DNA from: Aristolochia californica
Taxonomy: Eukaryota > Streptophyta > Magnoliopsida > Piperales > Aristolochiaceae
Direction of reading: 5' to 3'
Length of the DNA stretch: 64,000 nucleotides
Assembly: GCA_029961685.1 (NCBI GenBank)
Contig: JARWKL010000010.1
Coordinates: 27,192,067-27,256,066, forward strand
In this document: one piece after another, positions 1 through 11,241 of the stretch
Numbering within the stretch: position 1 is the stretch's first letter
How the letters are laid out: every line of letters begins with the position of its first letter
Position numbers and translations under genes: made by a program
The notes under the pieces: model-generated
What the model was told of the DNA's origin: nothing
What the model saw: only the letters and a program-made list of their open reading frames with translations
Database searches by the model: none

Positions 1-941
1 CCTAGCATAATCGGCATAAAAATACCCAAGTGCATAAACTTTCCCATTCTGAGCATACAACAGACCTTTTCTAGGTGCACACTTCAAATACTTTAAAATC
101 TTGTACAACTTTTAAATGTACTTTTTGAGGATTTTTCATGAACTGATTCACAACCCCTACGACAAATGAGATCTCTAGCCTGATAACTGTAGCATAAATA
201 AGTTTACCTACAAATCATCTGTATTGAGATCCTTTGAGTGTAGGACCTTGGGTGTCATGCAGATTATGATTGACTTTCATGGAAATGTCTACTGGTTTTG
301 CACCTAATAAATCATACTTCTGTAGCATATCCAATATATATTTTCTCTGAGAAAGAACAATACTTTGCTTACTGCAAGCAACTTCAATGCCAAGGAAGTA
401 CTTGAGAGAGCCCAAATCCTTTGTCTGAAAAAGTGTGGCTAGATATCGTCTCACTTTTGTAATACCATCAAGGTCATCACCAGATAACCAACCAAACCAC
501 TACACCAGTCTTCCTTTTAAGTAGGAACATAAAATATCACAATGGCTCATATAAGACCCAAATTGTATTACAACAACACTAAACTTTTCAAACCAGACCT
601 GTGGACTCTGTTTAAGTCCATAATTAGCCTTTTATAGTTTATATACATTTCTTGTCTCCCCTTGAGCAGCATATCCAGTAGGTTGTTTCATATATACTTC
701 CTCGTGTAAATCACCATACAAAATACCATTCTTCACATTAAGCTAAAAGAGAGGTCAACCCTTATCGACAGTAACATAGATTAATATATGTACCAAAGTA
801 AGTAGTCTACTAGAGAGAATGTCTCATACACATCAACACCAAAGGTCTATGTATATCCTTTTGCCTCTAGCCATGTTTTGTGTCATTCAATAGAGTCATC
901 AACATTATATTTTATAGTATAAACCCAACTTCATCCCATGG
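1..941 (-). pseudogene. Copia reverse transcriptase/RNase H remnant
   Basis: Read on the minus strand, this is the C-terminal half of a Ty1/copia pol. Around 520-720 the translation contains YGLKQSPQVWFEKF, the usual copia RT block. At 215-454 come KDLGSLKYFLGIEV and LSQRKYILDML, the segments that follow the YVDD core. Near the left edge a trace of the RNase H region is visible. Stops and frameshifts interrupt it throughout and no LTR is seen on the left, so the element is partial or continues outside the window. It abuts the gypsy LTR that starts at 942, which suggests the gypsy element landed in or beside it. Confidence 0.8.
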
Positions 942-2172
942 TGTGATGTCGCAGGCAGCCAAAAATAAAACTTATACTCTTAAAAATATATATAGTAGTG
1001 CGAGTAAGGATAATCTACTTTTATTCTCGGTGAATAAAGATGGGGGGGTTTGAGTATAACAAAAACACTTTTAAGAAAAACAACTTAGAAACAATTCAAA
1101 TTAAAAGAATCAAAATCAATCAAAGGAACAAACCTTGGTCTAAGTCAACATCCACCATCGGAATTTCACAACTGATCATCGATGCAAGCATATATTAATT
1201 CGCACTTGATTATTCACTGTTGGAACTATCTTCCTATCTCTCATTTCGTAGTTAATTAGAAAACAAGCAATCCAATTAACCCTAACTACTAAACAACCCA
1301 AGACAAGCACTAAAGGTTTAATCTAGTAGTAGCCTTAAGAATTAGAGAGATCGATGAAGCTAAACAACACAAGCACAAGAGGCTGCTTTTAACTTAGTCC
1401 AACGTTCTTCTCAAGATCTAATAATTCCTGACGCAGCAAATCATCAAATCTCGATTGCTTCATAGGTTAGAGGGATCAAACAATTACGGATTTGATATCT
1501 AACCTAGCAGTAGATTGCAATGAGTAATAAACTAGTAGGCCTCCTAGTGATTAAACGAGACAATCATAAAAAAAAATTACAGAAGAACATTATATACTCA
1601 AAACATAAATTGAACAATGAAAACAAATCACATCTCACAGTTGTATTGATTTTGATGGCTTCAATTTCTTTTGACCAAGTTTGAAAGTTTAGCCATGCAG
1701 GTCTATAAAGAAAGTTGAGGGAAAAACTAGAGAAAAGAGAATGAAAATCTAGAGAAGAGACCAAGAGGGGGCGTCCGACCGAACTCTCTTTGTGTCTCCT
1801 TTTATAATTAGGGTTTTTGACTTTTTTGTGCATCGGGTATGGATAGTGCACGTGTCGTGACTGCAAGCCTGATTTCGACCTAGATACAGCCCATATCTCT
1901 CAAAATTCAAAACATTAAAGATGTATACCTTTTTCCTGGCGTCCCATGGGATCTTGAATCATCCCAATCAGAGCTCAGATGAGAGAGTTTTGCCTAGATT
2001 ACGAAGCAATGTCGAAATTGTTCAGAATCGCCCAATTAACTTCATTATGCACTTAACGCCTCCATTTGCATCCTCAATCAAAATATAGGAATAATAAGTA
2101 TATTTATGCCCCAAATAATTATAAAAGCCTAAGCATTAAGGGAGAAAAATATGACATTTTGCATTCTCATCA
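942..2172 (-). repeat. 3' LTR of the gypsy TR-GAG-like element
   Basis: On the plus strand the LTR begins TGTGATGTCGC at 942 and ends CTCATCA at 2172, directly before the polypyrimidine complement of the PPT. The first 30 or so bases match the start of the other LTR at 12893 (both have a GTCGC then CAAAAATAAAAC). The length, about 1.23 kb, suits the Athila/Tat group. An ORF of 100 codons inside it (1564-1866, minus) is not recognised and is probably chance. Confidence 0.7.
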
Positions 2173-2190
2173 AATTCCCCCACACTTAGC
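2173..2190 (-). other. Polypurine tract of the gypsy element
   Basis: On the minus strand this reads as a purine-rich run containing AGTGTGGGGGAATT immediately before the LTR start TGATGAG. This is the plus-strand primer form common in Athila/Tat relatives. Confidence 0.7.
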
Positions 2191-4014
2191 TTTTGCTCGT
2201 CCTCGAGCAAAACTCAAATTCACTTTCCTAAAAACACCAAGGTTGTAACGCCATAAACAAAGAACAACCAAGCTCTTCAAAACTCATAGCATATCATGAA
2301 CAAACATTCTTAAACAACTTATAATTACTTAGTAAGCATTTTTCATTCAAAGATGGTGTAAACTAAATAAGTAGACCCTCGCAGAAATAAACACTTGACT
2401 CTCATGTGTTTGAAGGGTATGTGTTTCTCTCAAATTCATTCCATTGAAAATGATTTACCATAGGCTTGCATATCTTCTCATTCTGCACCACTTATATCAC
2501 ATGCATAATACAAATCATAAGGACTTTTCAAGGGTTGTTATAGGGTTTAGGATCAAGGTGGGAAATATTTGGGAATGTAACTCAAAAGCCATCGAAACTA
2601 GTCGAGCAAAAATAAATCAACTCAAACTCAAATATATAAGACATGTAAAACTTATCTCTCCACTCAACAGCTTCTTCAATTTGTATCTATCTCGTATAAA
2701 TAGACCCCTTTCTTGGAATTTTAGGAGGAATTATGGACACAGACAATTTGTAACTTTAAAAACCATTCCCTCCACCTCTTTTTTTTTTTACTCGAGAATA
2801 GAACTCATGAATTGAGGATGAAAACATGTTCCATTTCCCCAGTCATAGTCATACCACAAATCCAGACACCCCCACACTTATTTCTTGCACACGCACACGG
2901 ATCATAATGATGAACCATGCTCCACTAGCTCTACGGCTTGGGTAAAGGTTTTTTTTTTTTTCAGGTTTAAATCTTGTAACGTGGGTTCACAAAAAAAAAA
3001 AAAAAAACAATAAAGCTCAAAGGGGTTCAACAAAAGGGAAAAAATTAATTACAAGGTAGGCTATTTGGCTTATATAGCTTATAACAAAGAGGGTTTTAAT
3101 CATGTTCATGCATGCATGTGTCAATGTGGTCTCAAAGAGAATCAAGGCAAGTTCTAGAGAAACAAATCCATGGGAGAATATCTCTCATGAAAGAAAATAG
3201 TGAGATTGATATGGATGTGTCAGTCTGAAGGCTCAAAATCTCACTAGATTTTGTCTACCAAATTTACACACTACCATCCTCAAACAAAATAACTAGACAA
3301 ATTCATTCTCAGTTGGAAGATTACTTAATTCAATCATGTTATGAATATTTCAAGAGCCTAATTTAATCTTGCTCATGACATACACAACCAAAAATCATTA
3401 AAAACCACAAAAATAAAGAATTTTTTTAAACAGAATTGAAACACAACCTAAATCCCCTCCCCCACATTTAGAACTTACATTGTCCCCGATGTAAGGTGAA
3501 ATGTAAAGAGAATGCACAAATAACCAAAATATAAATGCAAAAATAAAAAGAAAAAGGAACAAACTCCCCTTGGGTTGCCTCCCAAGCAGCGCCGTTGTTT
3601 ATTGTCATTGGCTCAACTCAATGCTTCCATAATTATGGGTCATCCCATACATAGTATTTGGCATCACTCTTGACCTTATCTCTTTGAGCCCTAGAAAAAC
3701 TAGGAGTTAACATATTAGTAACCAAATAATTTAAAATATTCTCATACAAAGGTAATGTCACACTCGAGGTGAGCAATTACTCATCAGGGAACGTTTCCTA
3801 CAAATGAAGTTTATCCTGCACATGCCTTTCTTCTTGCGGTGCACTAAGTTTAATGAAGATGATCACTGGTAATGTTCCTCCATCTCCAAGGAACACGTAC
3901 TTCAGGTGACAGTGGAGAAACTTCAAATCTGGAGTGGGAGCCTACAACACATAGGGTAAAGGGCCTCTCGTTAGAAACTGGTAACGTAATATAAAGAACT
4001 TTACTTGATTACTG
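2191..4014 (-). other. Non-coding 3' internal region of the gypsy element
   Basis: This stretch of about 1.8 kb lies between the protease remnant and the PPT and has no recognisable coding sequence. A 123-codon ORF on the plus strand (2444-2815) has no family features and is not called. It contains two A/T homopolymer patches (near 2775 and 2990), a second pyrimidine-rich block at about 3450-3500, and a block at 3566-3595 containing CCTTGGGTTGCCTCCC, a sequence I associate with this retrotransposon group. In autonomous relatives the pol gene would sit here, so its absence supports a non-autonomous element. Confidence 0.55.
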
Positions 4015-4985
4015 TCACTGTGGAATATCATTCAACGCCTGAAAATCAGAACTCAAGGCTAACTCCTCATTCTCTTTCTCAAGATGCATACTAATGGCAA
4101 TTTCCAATTCATCTTTTCTATCAAGTTCAAAAATTTCCTGTGCAAAAGGATCAATCACATCAATAGAATAAACAGGATTATCATCACCAGGATATTTCAT
4201 GGCATCATAAATGTTAAACTTAACAATTTCACCATCAAATTCCATGGTTAGTGTGCCACTATGAACATCTATCTTAGTCTTGGATGACTTTAAGAATGGT
4301 CTCCCTAACAAAATAGGAGTAGTTTGGTCACCATTTCCAATATCAAGCACATAGAAATCAGTAAAGAAAATCAAATCATTAACTTACTCAAGAACATCCT
4401 CAACTACACCCTTAAGATAGGCATTAGATCTATCAGCCAATTGAATCACAACACCAGTTTTATTCAAGGTCCAAGTTTCAAAGAAGCATATATAGAATAT
4501 GGCATGACATTAATCGAAGCTCCTAAATCTATCATGGCCTTCTCAAATCTGATTGTACCTAACGTACAAGGGATAATAAACATACCTAGATCTTTGCACT
4601 TCGTAGGGATTTTTCTTTGAATAACTATAGAAACATTCTCCCCTACCCTTCTCATATCTTTTAAGTTTTTTTGTTTTCTCTTAATTGTGCACAGTTCTTT
4701 CAGGAATTTAGCATAACGAGGCACTTGTTTAATAACATTTAAAAGTGGAATATTTACCTCACATCTACGGAGAGTCTCATATAAATCTTTAATTTGCTCA
4801 TTTTTTCTAGAATCTACCAAAGCCTGAGGAAAAGGAGGAACTGATTTATAATAAAAAAAAGTTGGAAAATTACACTTAGGTATGTCATCATCATTGGGAA
4901 CGTTCCTGTCTACAGTGATGTTTTTCTCTTTTTCTTGCTTCGACGATGCAGGGGCGGCCTTTACTTGAATCTCAACCTCTTTACA
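4015..4985 (-). pseudogene. Gypsy gag C-terminus and aspartic protease remnant
   Basis: Two minus-strand frames carry the typical Athila/TR-GAG segment: VPRYAKFLKELCT, then RKIPTKCKDLGMF, then AMIDLGASINVMPYSIY, whose DLGAS replaces the DSG/DTG of most retroviral-type proteases but is normal in this lineage. The second frame (4015-4374) continues with ILLGRPFLKSSKTKIDVHSG, the conserved C-terminal part of the protease fold. A stop and frameshift separate the two at about 4380-4460. The N-terminal part is cut off at 4985 by the solo LTR insertion, and the upstream gag resumes at 11242. Confidence 0.8.
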
Positions 4986-5284
4986 TGTTGAAAGATAGGC
5001 CCAAGCCCACACGATTAAGGAAGGCCAACATAGCCAAGTATGTTAGAAGATGGGCCCAAGTCCATAAGACCAAGGAAGACCCATATATCCAAGAGATGTG
5101 AAAGATGGGCTCAAGACCCATAGACCAATGAGAAGCCCCGGGCCCATAAAATTATGGCATTGTGAATCTTACACAAGAAGAAGTCTTATAGAGCCACAAT
5201 TATTATGGAAGTAGGTCTCATAGAGGAGTTTCAGTTTAAAGGTGTTTTACTCAAATTAATCTTCTATTAATATTTGGTTATTTT

Positions 5285-5669
5285 TGTTGGAAGATGGGTT
5301 CAAGCTTACAAGCTCAAGGCAAGAAACTCACACGTCAAAGGAGTTGCACATGTGTGAAATATGATACTTCACTTAAAGATGGTATAGAGGTGTAAATATG
5401 TGTTCTTTTTATATCTTTTATTTCATCAAGTTGTAACTCTAAGGGCATTGTAAAGACTATAAATAAATGCATTGGCTAAGAGGTAGAGCATTGAAGCACT
5501 CTCCTCTCTTTCCACAAATTCGTCCAGCCCTCATTTTCACTTTGACACAAACCTCTTCTCCCTTAATCCAAACTCTCTCCTTCCCCGTCCTTCTTCTTCT
5601 CCTCTCCTCTCTTCTTCTTCTTCTCCCTCGTTGATCTAAAGTTTATTTCATGAGATCCTAAATTCTACA
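5285..5669 (+). repeat. 5' LTR of Copia-1
   Basis: The LTR begins TGTTGGAAGATGG and ends AAATTCTACA, with TG...CA termini. It contains ACTATAAATAAA near 5457, a good TATA-type promoter, followed by a CT/CTT-rich leader and the primer site. Confidence 0.92.
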
Positions 5670-5681
5670 TAGTATCAGAGC
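5670..5681 (+). other. Primer binding site of Copia-1
   Basis: TAGTATCAGAGC immediately follows the 5' LTR. It differs by one base from TGGTATCAGAGC, the complement of the plant initiator-Met tRNA 3' end. Confidence 0.88.
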
Positions 5682-6565
5682 AAGGAGTTTAGGATCCCTC
5701 TTGATGAAGTTATTATGAATTTGTTCAAGAAGTTGTAAAATAAGAGTTCAGTCATGAAGAGATAAGTTAATTCTCTTCTTATTTACATTTTGTTTCTTTT
5801 CCTTATTTACATACTCCTTCTTACTGTTTTTCTACTTCTTGAACTTTGAATCACATCAAGTCAAGATAAATCTTTATATGTTGTGAAGATTTATTTTTAT
5901 GACTAAATTGATGTTATAATCTTGATCTTTTTGTAAATCAATTACAATGTGATCAAGATCATTTGCTCTTTGCGCCTTATTAAGATTGATGAGTGAGATT
6001 CAATTACCTTTATGTAACTTAGATCAATCTCATTTGAAGTAGAATTCCAGCACATATTGCTGTAACTTCTCCTACTTAATGTTGCTCATGGGTTTGTGTT
6101 ATGTTGTTGGATGCCCACTATATGTTTGGTGAAATTCCAACAATCATTTACCCTTTGTAGTTCCTTTTGAACTTCAACAATTGAATTTTTTTTACGTTAA
6201 AGTATCCCATGAGTTGAAGATAAATTTCTTCCAGGTATCTTGATTTGCCTTTAAATCTTCTCTAAATACTTTTTTTTCTATCTCTTGGTTTGTGTTGGAG
6301 TTTGGATTAAGGCATAATTTGTTGCATCTACCTTCTTCTCCTTGTTTTTAAGAATACAAGAGGAGTTGAGTGATGGCTGGATATTATTCTCACTTGCTAA
6401 AGGCACAAATTTGTTGATAATTTGGTGCTTGCTCTTGTGAAAGAAATTGGTTCTTGTTCTCCTTTTTGGTGACTGATTTGGTCCACGGGTTTTTCAAATT
6501 ACATTGAGTAATTGTTATTTGAAGAAGACCCCTTCCCTTGACCTCCACATTTGACTTGCCTCATC

Positions 6566-7503
6566 ATGGAGAGTGGACACAACAGTAATAAGAGTGATAT
6601 ACTCCATATTACTACGATTCCATTAAGTGGTCTCTCCAATTCATGAGCTGGTCACAATTGGTCCGGAGGGTTTTTATTACTCGTGATCTCTTAAGTCACG
6701 TTATTAAATTTCCTCCTCCGATTGATGAAGAAGATGAGACCTACCACAAGTGGATTACAAATGATAACATGGTGATAAGTTGGCTCATCAATAGCATGGA
6801 AGAGCATGTGACCAACAATGTGGTCCACTTGGAAACCACCAAGGACATATGGGACACTTGTGCTAAGCTTTACTTAACTACTGTCTCATTACAAAAAGTA
6901 TATGATGTCTTACAAAATATGTTGCATACGAAACATGGAGATAATATTCACGAATTTTTTGCCCGATTTCAAGGCCTTCTCCAAGAATGGAAAATAGCTC
7001 AGCCATACTCCATTGATATTGTCATTCAAGAACGACAACGAGAAGCTTTGGCAGTAGCCATTTTCTTATCGAATATTAAACCTTACCTTGATGTTGCAAA
7101 AACTCAGCTTCTAAGTTCTTCTGCTCTTCCATCCTTTGATGATATTAGTGCTACATTACTTTGGATACCTAATCCATCCCCTCCTTCTCCTATTGATGCC
7201 CCATCAGCGATCTTCTCTGGCAATCGGGGTACAACTTCATCATACCGAGGACGGAGCAGAAATATGAGAGGGGCTGAAAATAGAGGTGGTCGAACAGGTC
7301 CGAATAATTCCCGTACTGAGCCTCGACTTTGTACTTACTGTGGTGGTTAGAACCACCTTATGGTAACATGCTGGAAACTTCATGGCAAGCCTGATTGAGC
7401 CACGACTAACCCAATCTCTATTAGCATTGAAAAACATGAAGATAAGGCTGAATCATCCTCCGAAAATGTGACTCTTTCTGCTAAAGACTATGTTGCATTT
7501 TAG
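6566..7503 (+). pseudogene. Copia-1 gag (broken)
   Basis: The gag polyprotein coats the element RNA. An ATG at 6566 opens a frame that shifts near 6640. From 6643 the frame runs through MSWSQLVRRVFITRDLL and WLINSMEEHVTNNVVHLET, typical of the plant copia gag (UBN2/DUF4219 type). A glycine/arginine-rich tail follows, then a zinc knuckle starting CTYCGG, then HLMVTCWKLHGKPD, which is cut by a TAG at 7348. Further in-frame stops lie at about 7396 and at 7501. The frame is otherwise shared with the protease downstream. Confidence 0.85.
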
Positions 7504-7506
7504 AAA

Positions 7507-7568
7507 ATGAAGTCCTTCATTGAATCCTCTATTCCCTCATCATCTACTACTATTGTCTCAGGTATGCT

Positions 7569-7600
<32 letters not shown>

Positions 7601-8148
7601 GGATCATCGACTCCAGGGCCTCCAAACATCTATCAGGTAACAAACACTTGTTGCAGTCTTTATCTCCTTGTTATCCTTATAAATTCGTTACTATTGCTAA
7701 TGGTACCCAAACCAAGGTCCTTGGCAAAAGTTCCTCCTCTCTTACCTCATCTATTCCCCTTCAAGATATTTTGTTTGTCCCTCAATTTCCTTTAAATTTG
7801 TTCTCGGTTAGTCAATTAACCAAACAATTAAATTGCTCTATCACCTTCTCACCGCCTTCTTGTGTATTTCAGGATCTCACTACGAAACAAGTGATTGGTG
7901 GCGGCCATGAAAAGGGGGGTTTGTACTACTTCACTCTTCCACTATTAGCTGCATTATCATCCACTACATCTGAGGTCCAACTTTGGCACAACCGACTTGG
8001 TCATCCGTCTACCCCTTCACTTCGTTCGTTGCTTCCATCCTTAAAAGAACTTTCTAATTTCAATTGTGAGGTTTGTCAATTAAGTAAACATATTAGGAGT
8101 ACATTTCTCCTCGTCTTACAAGTACAAGTACTACTCATTTTGAGCTAA
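7507..8148 (+). pseudogene. Copia-1 protease and pre-integrase region (broken)
   Basis: This is the same frame as gag. A serine run leads into WIIDSRASKHLSG, the copia protease active site, where the usual D-S/T-G is D-S-R, so a catalytic glycine is replaced. VLGKSS, DILFVPQFPLNLFSVSQL and then LWHNRLGHPS with a CEVCQLSKH segment mark the protease end and the gag-pre-integrase zinc domain. A frameshift near 8110 moves the continuing integrase to another frame. Confidence 0.85.
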
Positions 8149-8990
8149 TACATTCTGATGTATGGGGACCTTTATGTGTCTCAAATATTTCCCATGTTAA
8201 ATATTTTGTCATTTTTGTTGATGATTTTACCCGAGTGACTTGGTTATATTTATTTAAAGAGAGTTCAAAAATTCTTCCTTTGTTTAAAAATTTCATGTTA
8301 TGGTATTGACACAATTTGGGAAGAAAATTCAAATCCTTAGATCTGATAATGCTAAGGAATATATGTCTATTGAATTCAAATCATTTTGTGAGAGTAATGA
8401 GTTTATTCATTAAACATCATGTGCCTATACTCCTCAACAAAATGGTGTTGCTGAAAGGAAGAATCGTCATCTTCTTGAAGTTGCTCGAGGCCTTCTCTAT
8501 TCCATGAAGGTACCCTATTTCTATTGGCTTCATGCTATACTTACAATATGTTTTCTTATTAATAGGTTACCTTCATCAGTTCTTCATCATAAAACTCTTT
8601 ACTCTGTGTTATTTAATGGTGAAGATTTTTTTTCTCTTCCTTTGAAAGTGTTTGGATATATGTGTTTTGTTCATGTTACATCCCCACATAAAAATAAACT
8701 TGATCCTCGGTCTATGAGGTACATTTTTTTGGGGTACTCTCGCACTCAAAAAGGTTATGTCTGTTACAATCCTACCCTTCGAATGATGTTTATCTCTAGG
8801 GATGTGACTTTCTTTGAGAACACCTCCTTCTACTCCTCCCATGATGCTCCTCCAAGATGGACTTGTCCTTCTACCACTCCTTGTTCGCTTGTGTTTTTCA
8901 ATCTTGAAGTTAACCCAACCCCTGATGCACCATCGTACCTTCACCTGTGGAGTTGTCGGATCCACCAGAGGAGTCCTTCTCCTCCTATGT
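8120..8990 (+). pseudogene. Copia-1 integrase (broken)
   Basis: After the frameshift the translation reads HFELIHSDVWGP, then YFVIFVDDFTRVTWLYLF. A second shift near 8285 is followed by LRSDNAKEYMSIEF and, beyond a TAA at about 8413, by [18 protein letters not shown]. These supply the D, D and E of the rve-type integrase catalytic core. The C-terminal part ([25 protein letters not shown]-like) follows in the frame opening at 8504. Confidence 0.85.
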
Positions 8991-9129
8991 ATAAGCCTGA
9001 ATTTGATACTCGGCCTATTGCTTTAAGAAAGGAACGTCGTTCTTGTACTACTTCGCATCCTATCTCAAATTTTATGTCTCACCATCGCTTGTCTTCCGAG
9101 TGTTTTCAGTTCCTTGCGTCTCTTTCTTC

Positions 9130-10663
9130 TACTTCCATTCCACAGTTATATCAGAAGGCTCTGAGGCATCCAGGATGGAAGGCGGCTATGGATGAAGAAA
9201 TGCATGCCCTATACGAAAATCACACCTGGTCCTTAACATCACTCCCTAAAGGTAAAAGACCGGTTGGTTGTAGATGGGTTTTTTCGGTAAAACATAATCC
9301 GAATGGATTGATTGTTTGTCTTAAAGCTCGACTCGTTGCTAAGGGCTACACGCAGTGCTATGGGATAGATTATGATGAGACTTTCTCTCTTGTTGAAAAA
9401 TTGAATTCAGTACGCATCATCTTATCTGTTGCTGCTAAGTCATCATGGCCCGTCTATCAATTGGATGTTAAAAAATATTTTTTTTAAATGGTGATATAAG
9501 TGAGGAAATTTATATGGTTCAACCACCTGGTTATGTGGTTGAGGGGGAGTTAGTATGCTGATTAAAAAAATCTTTATATGGGATTAAGCCGTCCCCTCGG
9601 GCTTGGTTTGATAAATTTAGTCAAACACTTCTACGGTTTGGTTTTCATCGGTACTCAGTTGATCATTCCGTATATTATAAAGATACTGTCAAAGGGAAAA
9701 TATTATTGGTCGTATATGTGGATGATATTATCTTAACCGGTGATGATGCTCTTAGCATACAAGTGGTGAAAAAGATGATATGTCAGGAATTCAAGACTAA
9801 AGATCTTGGTATGCTTAAATGTTTTTTGGGTATAGAAGTTATTCAATCCAAATATGGGATAATATTGTCTCAAAGGAAATATGTCTTGGATCTCCTTGAA
9901 AAAACAAGAATGAAGGGTTGTAGACCAGTCGACACACCTATGGATACAAATGTAAAATTATGTGCAACAAAAGAAGAAGATATTGATATTGGCAAATATC
10001 AAAGAATCGTGGGAAAACTGATTTATCTCATGGTAACTAGGCCAGATATATCATATGTTGTAAGTATGGTGAGTCAATTCATGCACAAACCACAAATTAC
10101 CCACTGGCAAGCTTTAGAAAAAATATTACGTTTCCTAAAAGGAGCTCCAGGAAGAGGATTGATGTATAAAAAACATAGACACTTCAACATAGAAGGCTTC
10201 TCAGATGCAGATTGGACTGGATCACCTGATGAAAGAAAATCTACATCAGGATATTGTACTCTAGTTGGAGGAAACTTGGTTACATGGAAAAGTAAGAAGT
10301 AAAATGTGGTTGTAAGATCTAGCACCGAAGCAGAATACAGAACTATGGCCCATACCGTTAGTGAACTTTTATGGGTTAGGACCCTTCTTACCAAATTCGG
10401 TTTTTATAAAAAAATGTCCATGGGTCTGCATTGTGATAATCAAGCAGCCATTCATATTACTTCAAATCCAGTTTTTCATGAAAGAACTAAACATATTGAG
10501 GTCGATTGTCATTTTATACGGGAGAAGTTTCAAGCAGGAATAATCTCTCTCAAACATGTGTTATCTTAAGAGCAAGTTGCTGATATTCTCACTAAGCTCG
10601 TTACATCTAAAATCCTATCGTTATATATGGCAAGTTGGGTATTTATGATGTCTTTTCTCCTCC
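9130..10663 (+). pseudogene. Copia-1 reverse transcriptase and RNase H (broken)
   Basis: RVT_2-type [22 protein letters not shown], then [34 protein letters not shown] and the intact catalytic motif VVYVDDIILTGDD near 9703-9745. A one-base shift in a T homopolymer at about 9480 and a TGA at about 9560 break the frame. RNase H follows with SDADWTGSPDERKSTSGY, RSSTEAEY and HCDNQAAIHI, with its acidic residues kept. It is interrupted by a TAA at 10300 where a Gln is expected, and by another near 10567. The tail EQVADILTK is the usual copia terminus before the PPT. Confidence 0.9.
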
Positions 10664-10665
10664 AG

Positions 10666-10677
10666 CTTGAGGGGGAG
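10666..10677 (+). other. Polypurine tract of Copia-1
   Basis: CTTGAGGGGGAG directly precedes the 3' LTR, the standard plus-strand primer of plant copia elements. Confidence 0.85.
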
Positions 10678-11078
10678 TGTTGGAAGATGGGCTCAAGCCC
10701 ACAAGCTCAAGGTAAGAAACTCACACGTCAAAGGAGTTGCACATGTGTGAAATATGATACTTCACTTAAAGATGGCATAAAGGTGTAAATGTGTGGTCTT
10801 GTTATATCTTTTATTTCATCAAATTGTAGCCCTAAGGGCATTGTAAAGACTATAAATAAAGGCATTGGTTAAGAGGTAGAACATTGAAGCACTCTCCTCT
10901 CTTTCCACAAATTCATCCAGCTCTCATTTTCACTTTGATGCAAACCTCTTCTCCCTTAATCCAAATTCTCTCCTTCCACATCCTTCTTCTTCTCCTCTCC
11001 TTCTCTCTTCTCTCTTCTTTTTCTTCTTATTCTTCCTCGTTGATCTAAAGTTTCTTTCATGAGATCCTAAATTCTACA
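10678..11078 (+). repeat. 3' LTR of Copia-1
   Basis: Same termini as the 5' LTR. It is 16 bp longer, because its pyrimidine-rich segment near 10985-11035 is expanded. It is followed by the second ATTTT of the target duplication. Confidence 0.92.
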
Positions 11079-11241
11079 ATTTTTAAGTGTTAGAGTTTGG
11101 GTATAATTAGGACAAAGGTAGTTTTATTATAATTGGACTCTACTACCATCCTCTATTATAAATAAAGGTTCATGTATTATACTCTGATTAAAATAAGTTA
11201 ATGAAGTCAATGAAGTATTTCTCTTTTTCATAAATTCAACA

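Larger units (their letters stand above)
5285..11078 (+). mobile_element. Copia-1, near full-length Ty1/copia retrotransposon
   Basis: A 5794-bp copia element with both LTRs (5285-5669 and 10678-11078), an iMet primer site, gag, protease, integrase, reverse transcriptase, RNase H and a polypurine tract in the normal order. It is flanked by a perfect target duplication ATTTT (5280-5284 and 11079-11083). The two LTRs differ at roughly two dozen positions by eye, mostly transitions, plus a length change in a pyrimidine tract, so the insertion is not recent. About ten stops or frameshifts disable the single polyprotein frame. The closest relative in the window is Copia-2 at 36339-41432. Confidence 0.92.
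4986..11241 (+). mobile_element. Solo copia LTR, split by Copia-1
   Basis: Removing Copia-1 (5285-11078) and one copy of its duplication leaves about 457 bp that starts TGTTGAAAGATAGG and ends AAATTCAACA. Its outer flanks are TTACA (4981-4985) and TTACC (11242-11246), an almost perfect 5-bp target duplication. The body is homologous to the LTRs at 44425-44747 and 32697-33023, sharing for example ACAAGTCTTATAGAG. No internal region of its own remains, so it is a solo LTR left by LTR-LTR recombination. Its first 150 bases hold about 2.5 tandem units of roughly 54 bp (near 4992, 5046 and 5101), which resemble the start of the Copia-1 LTR. Confidence 0.75.
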
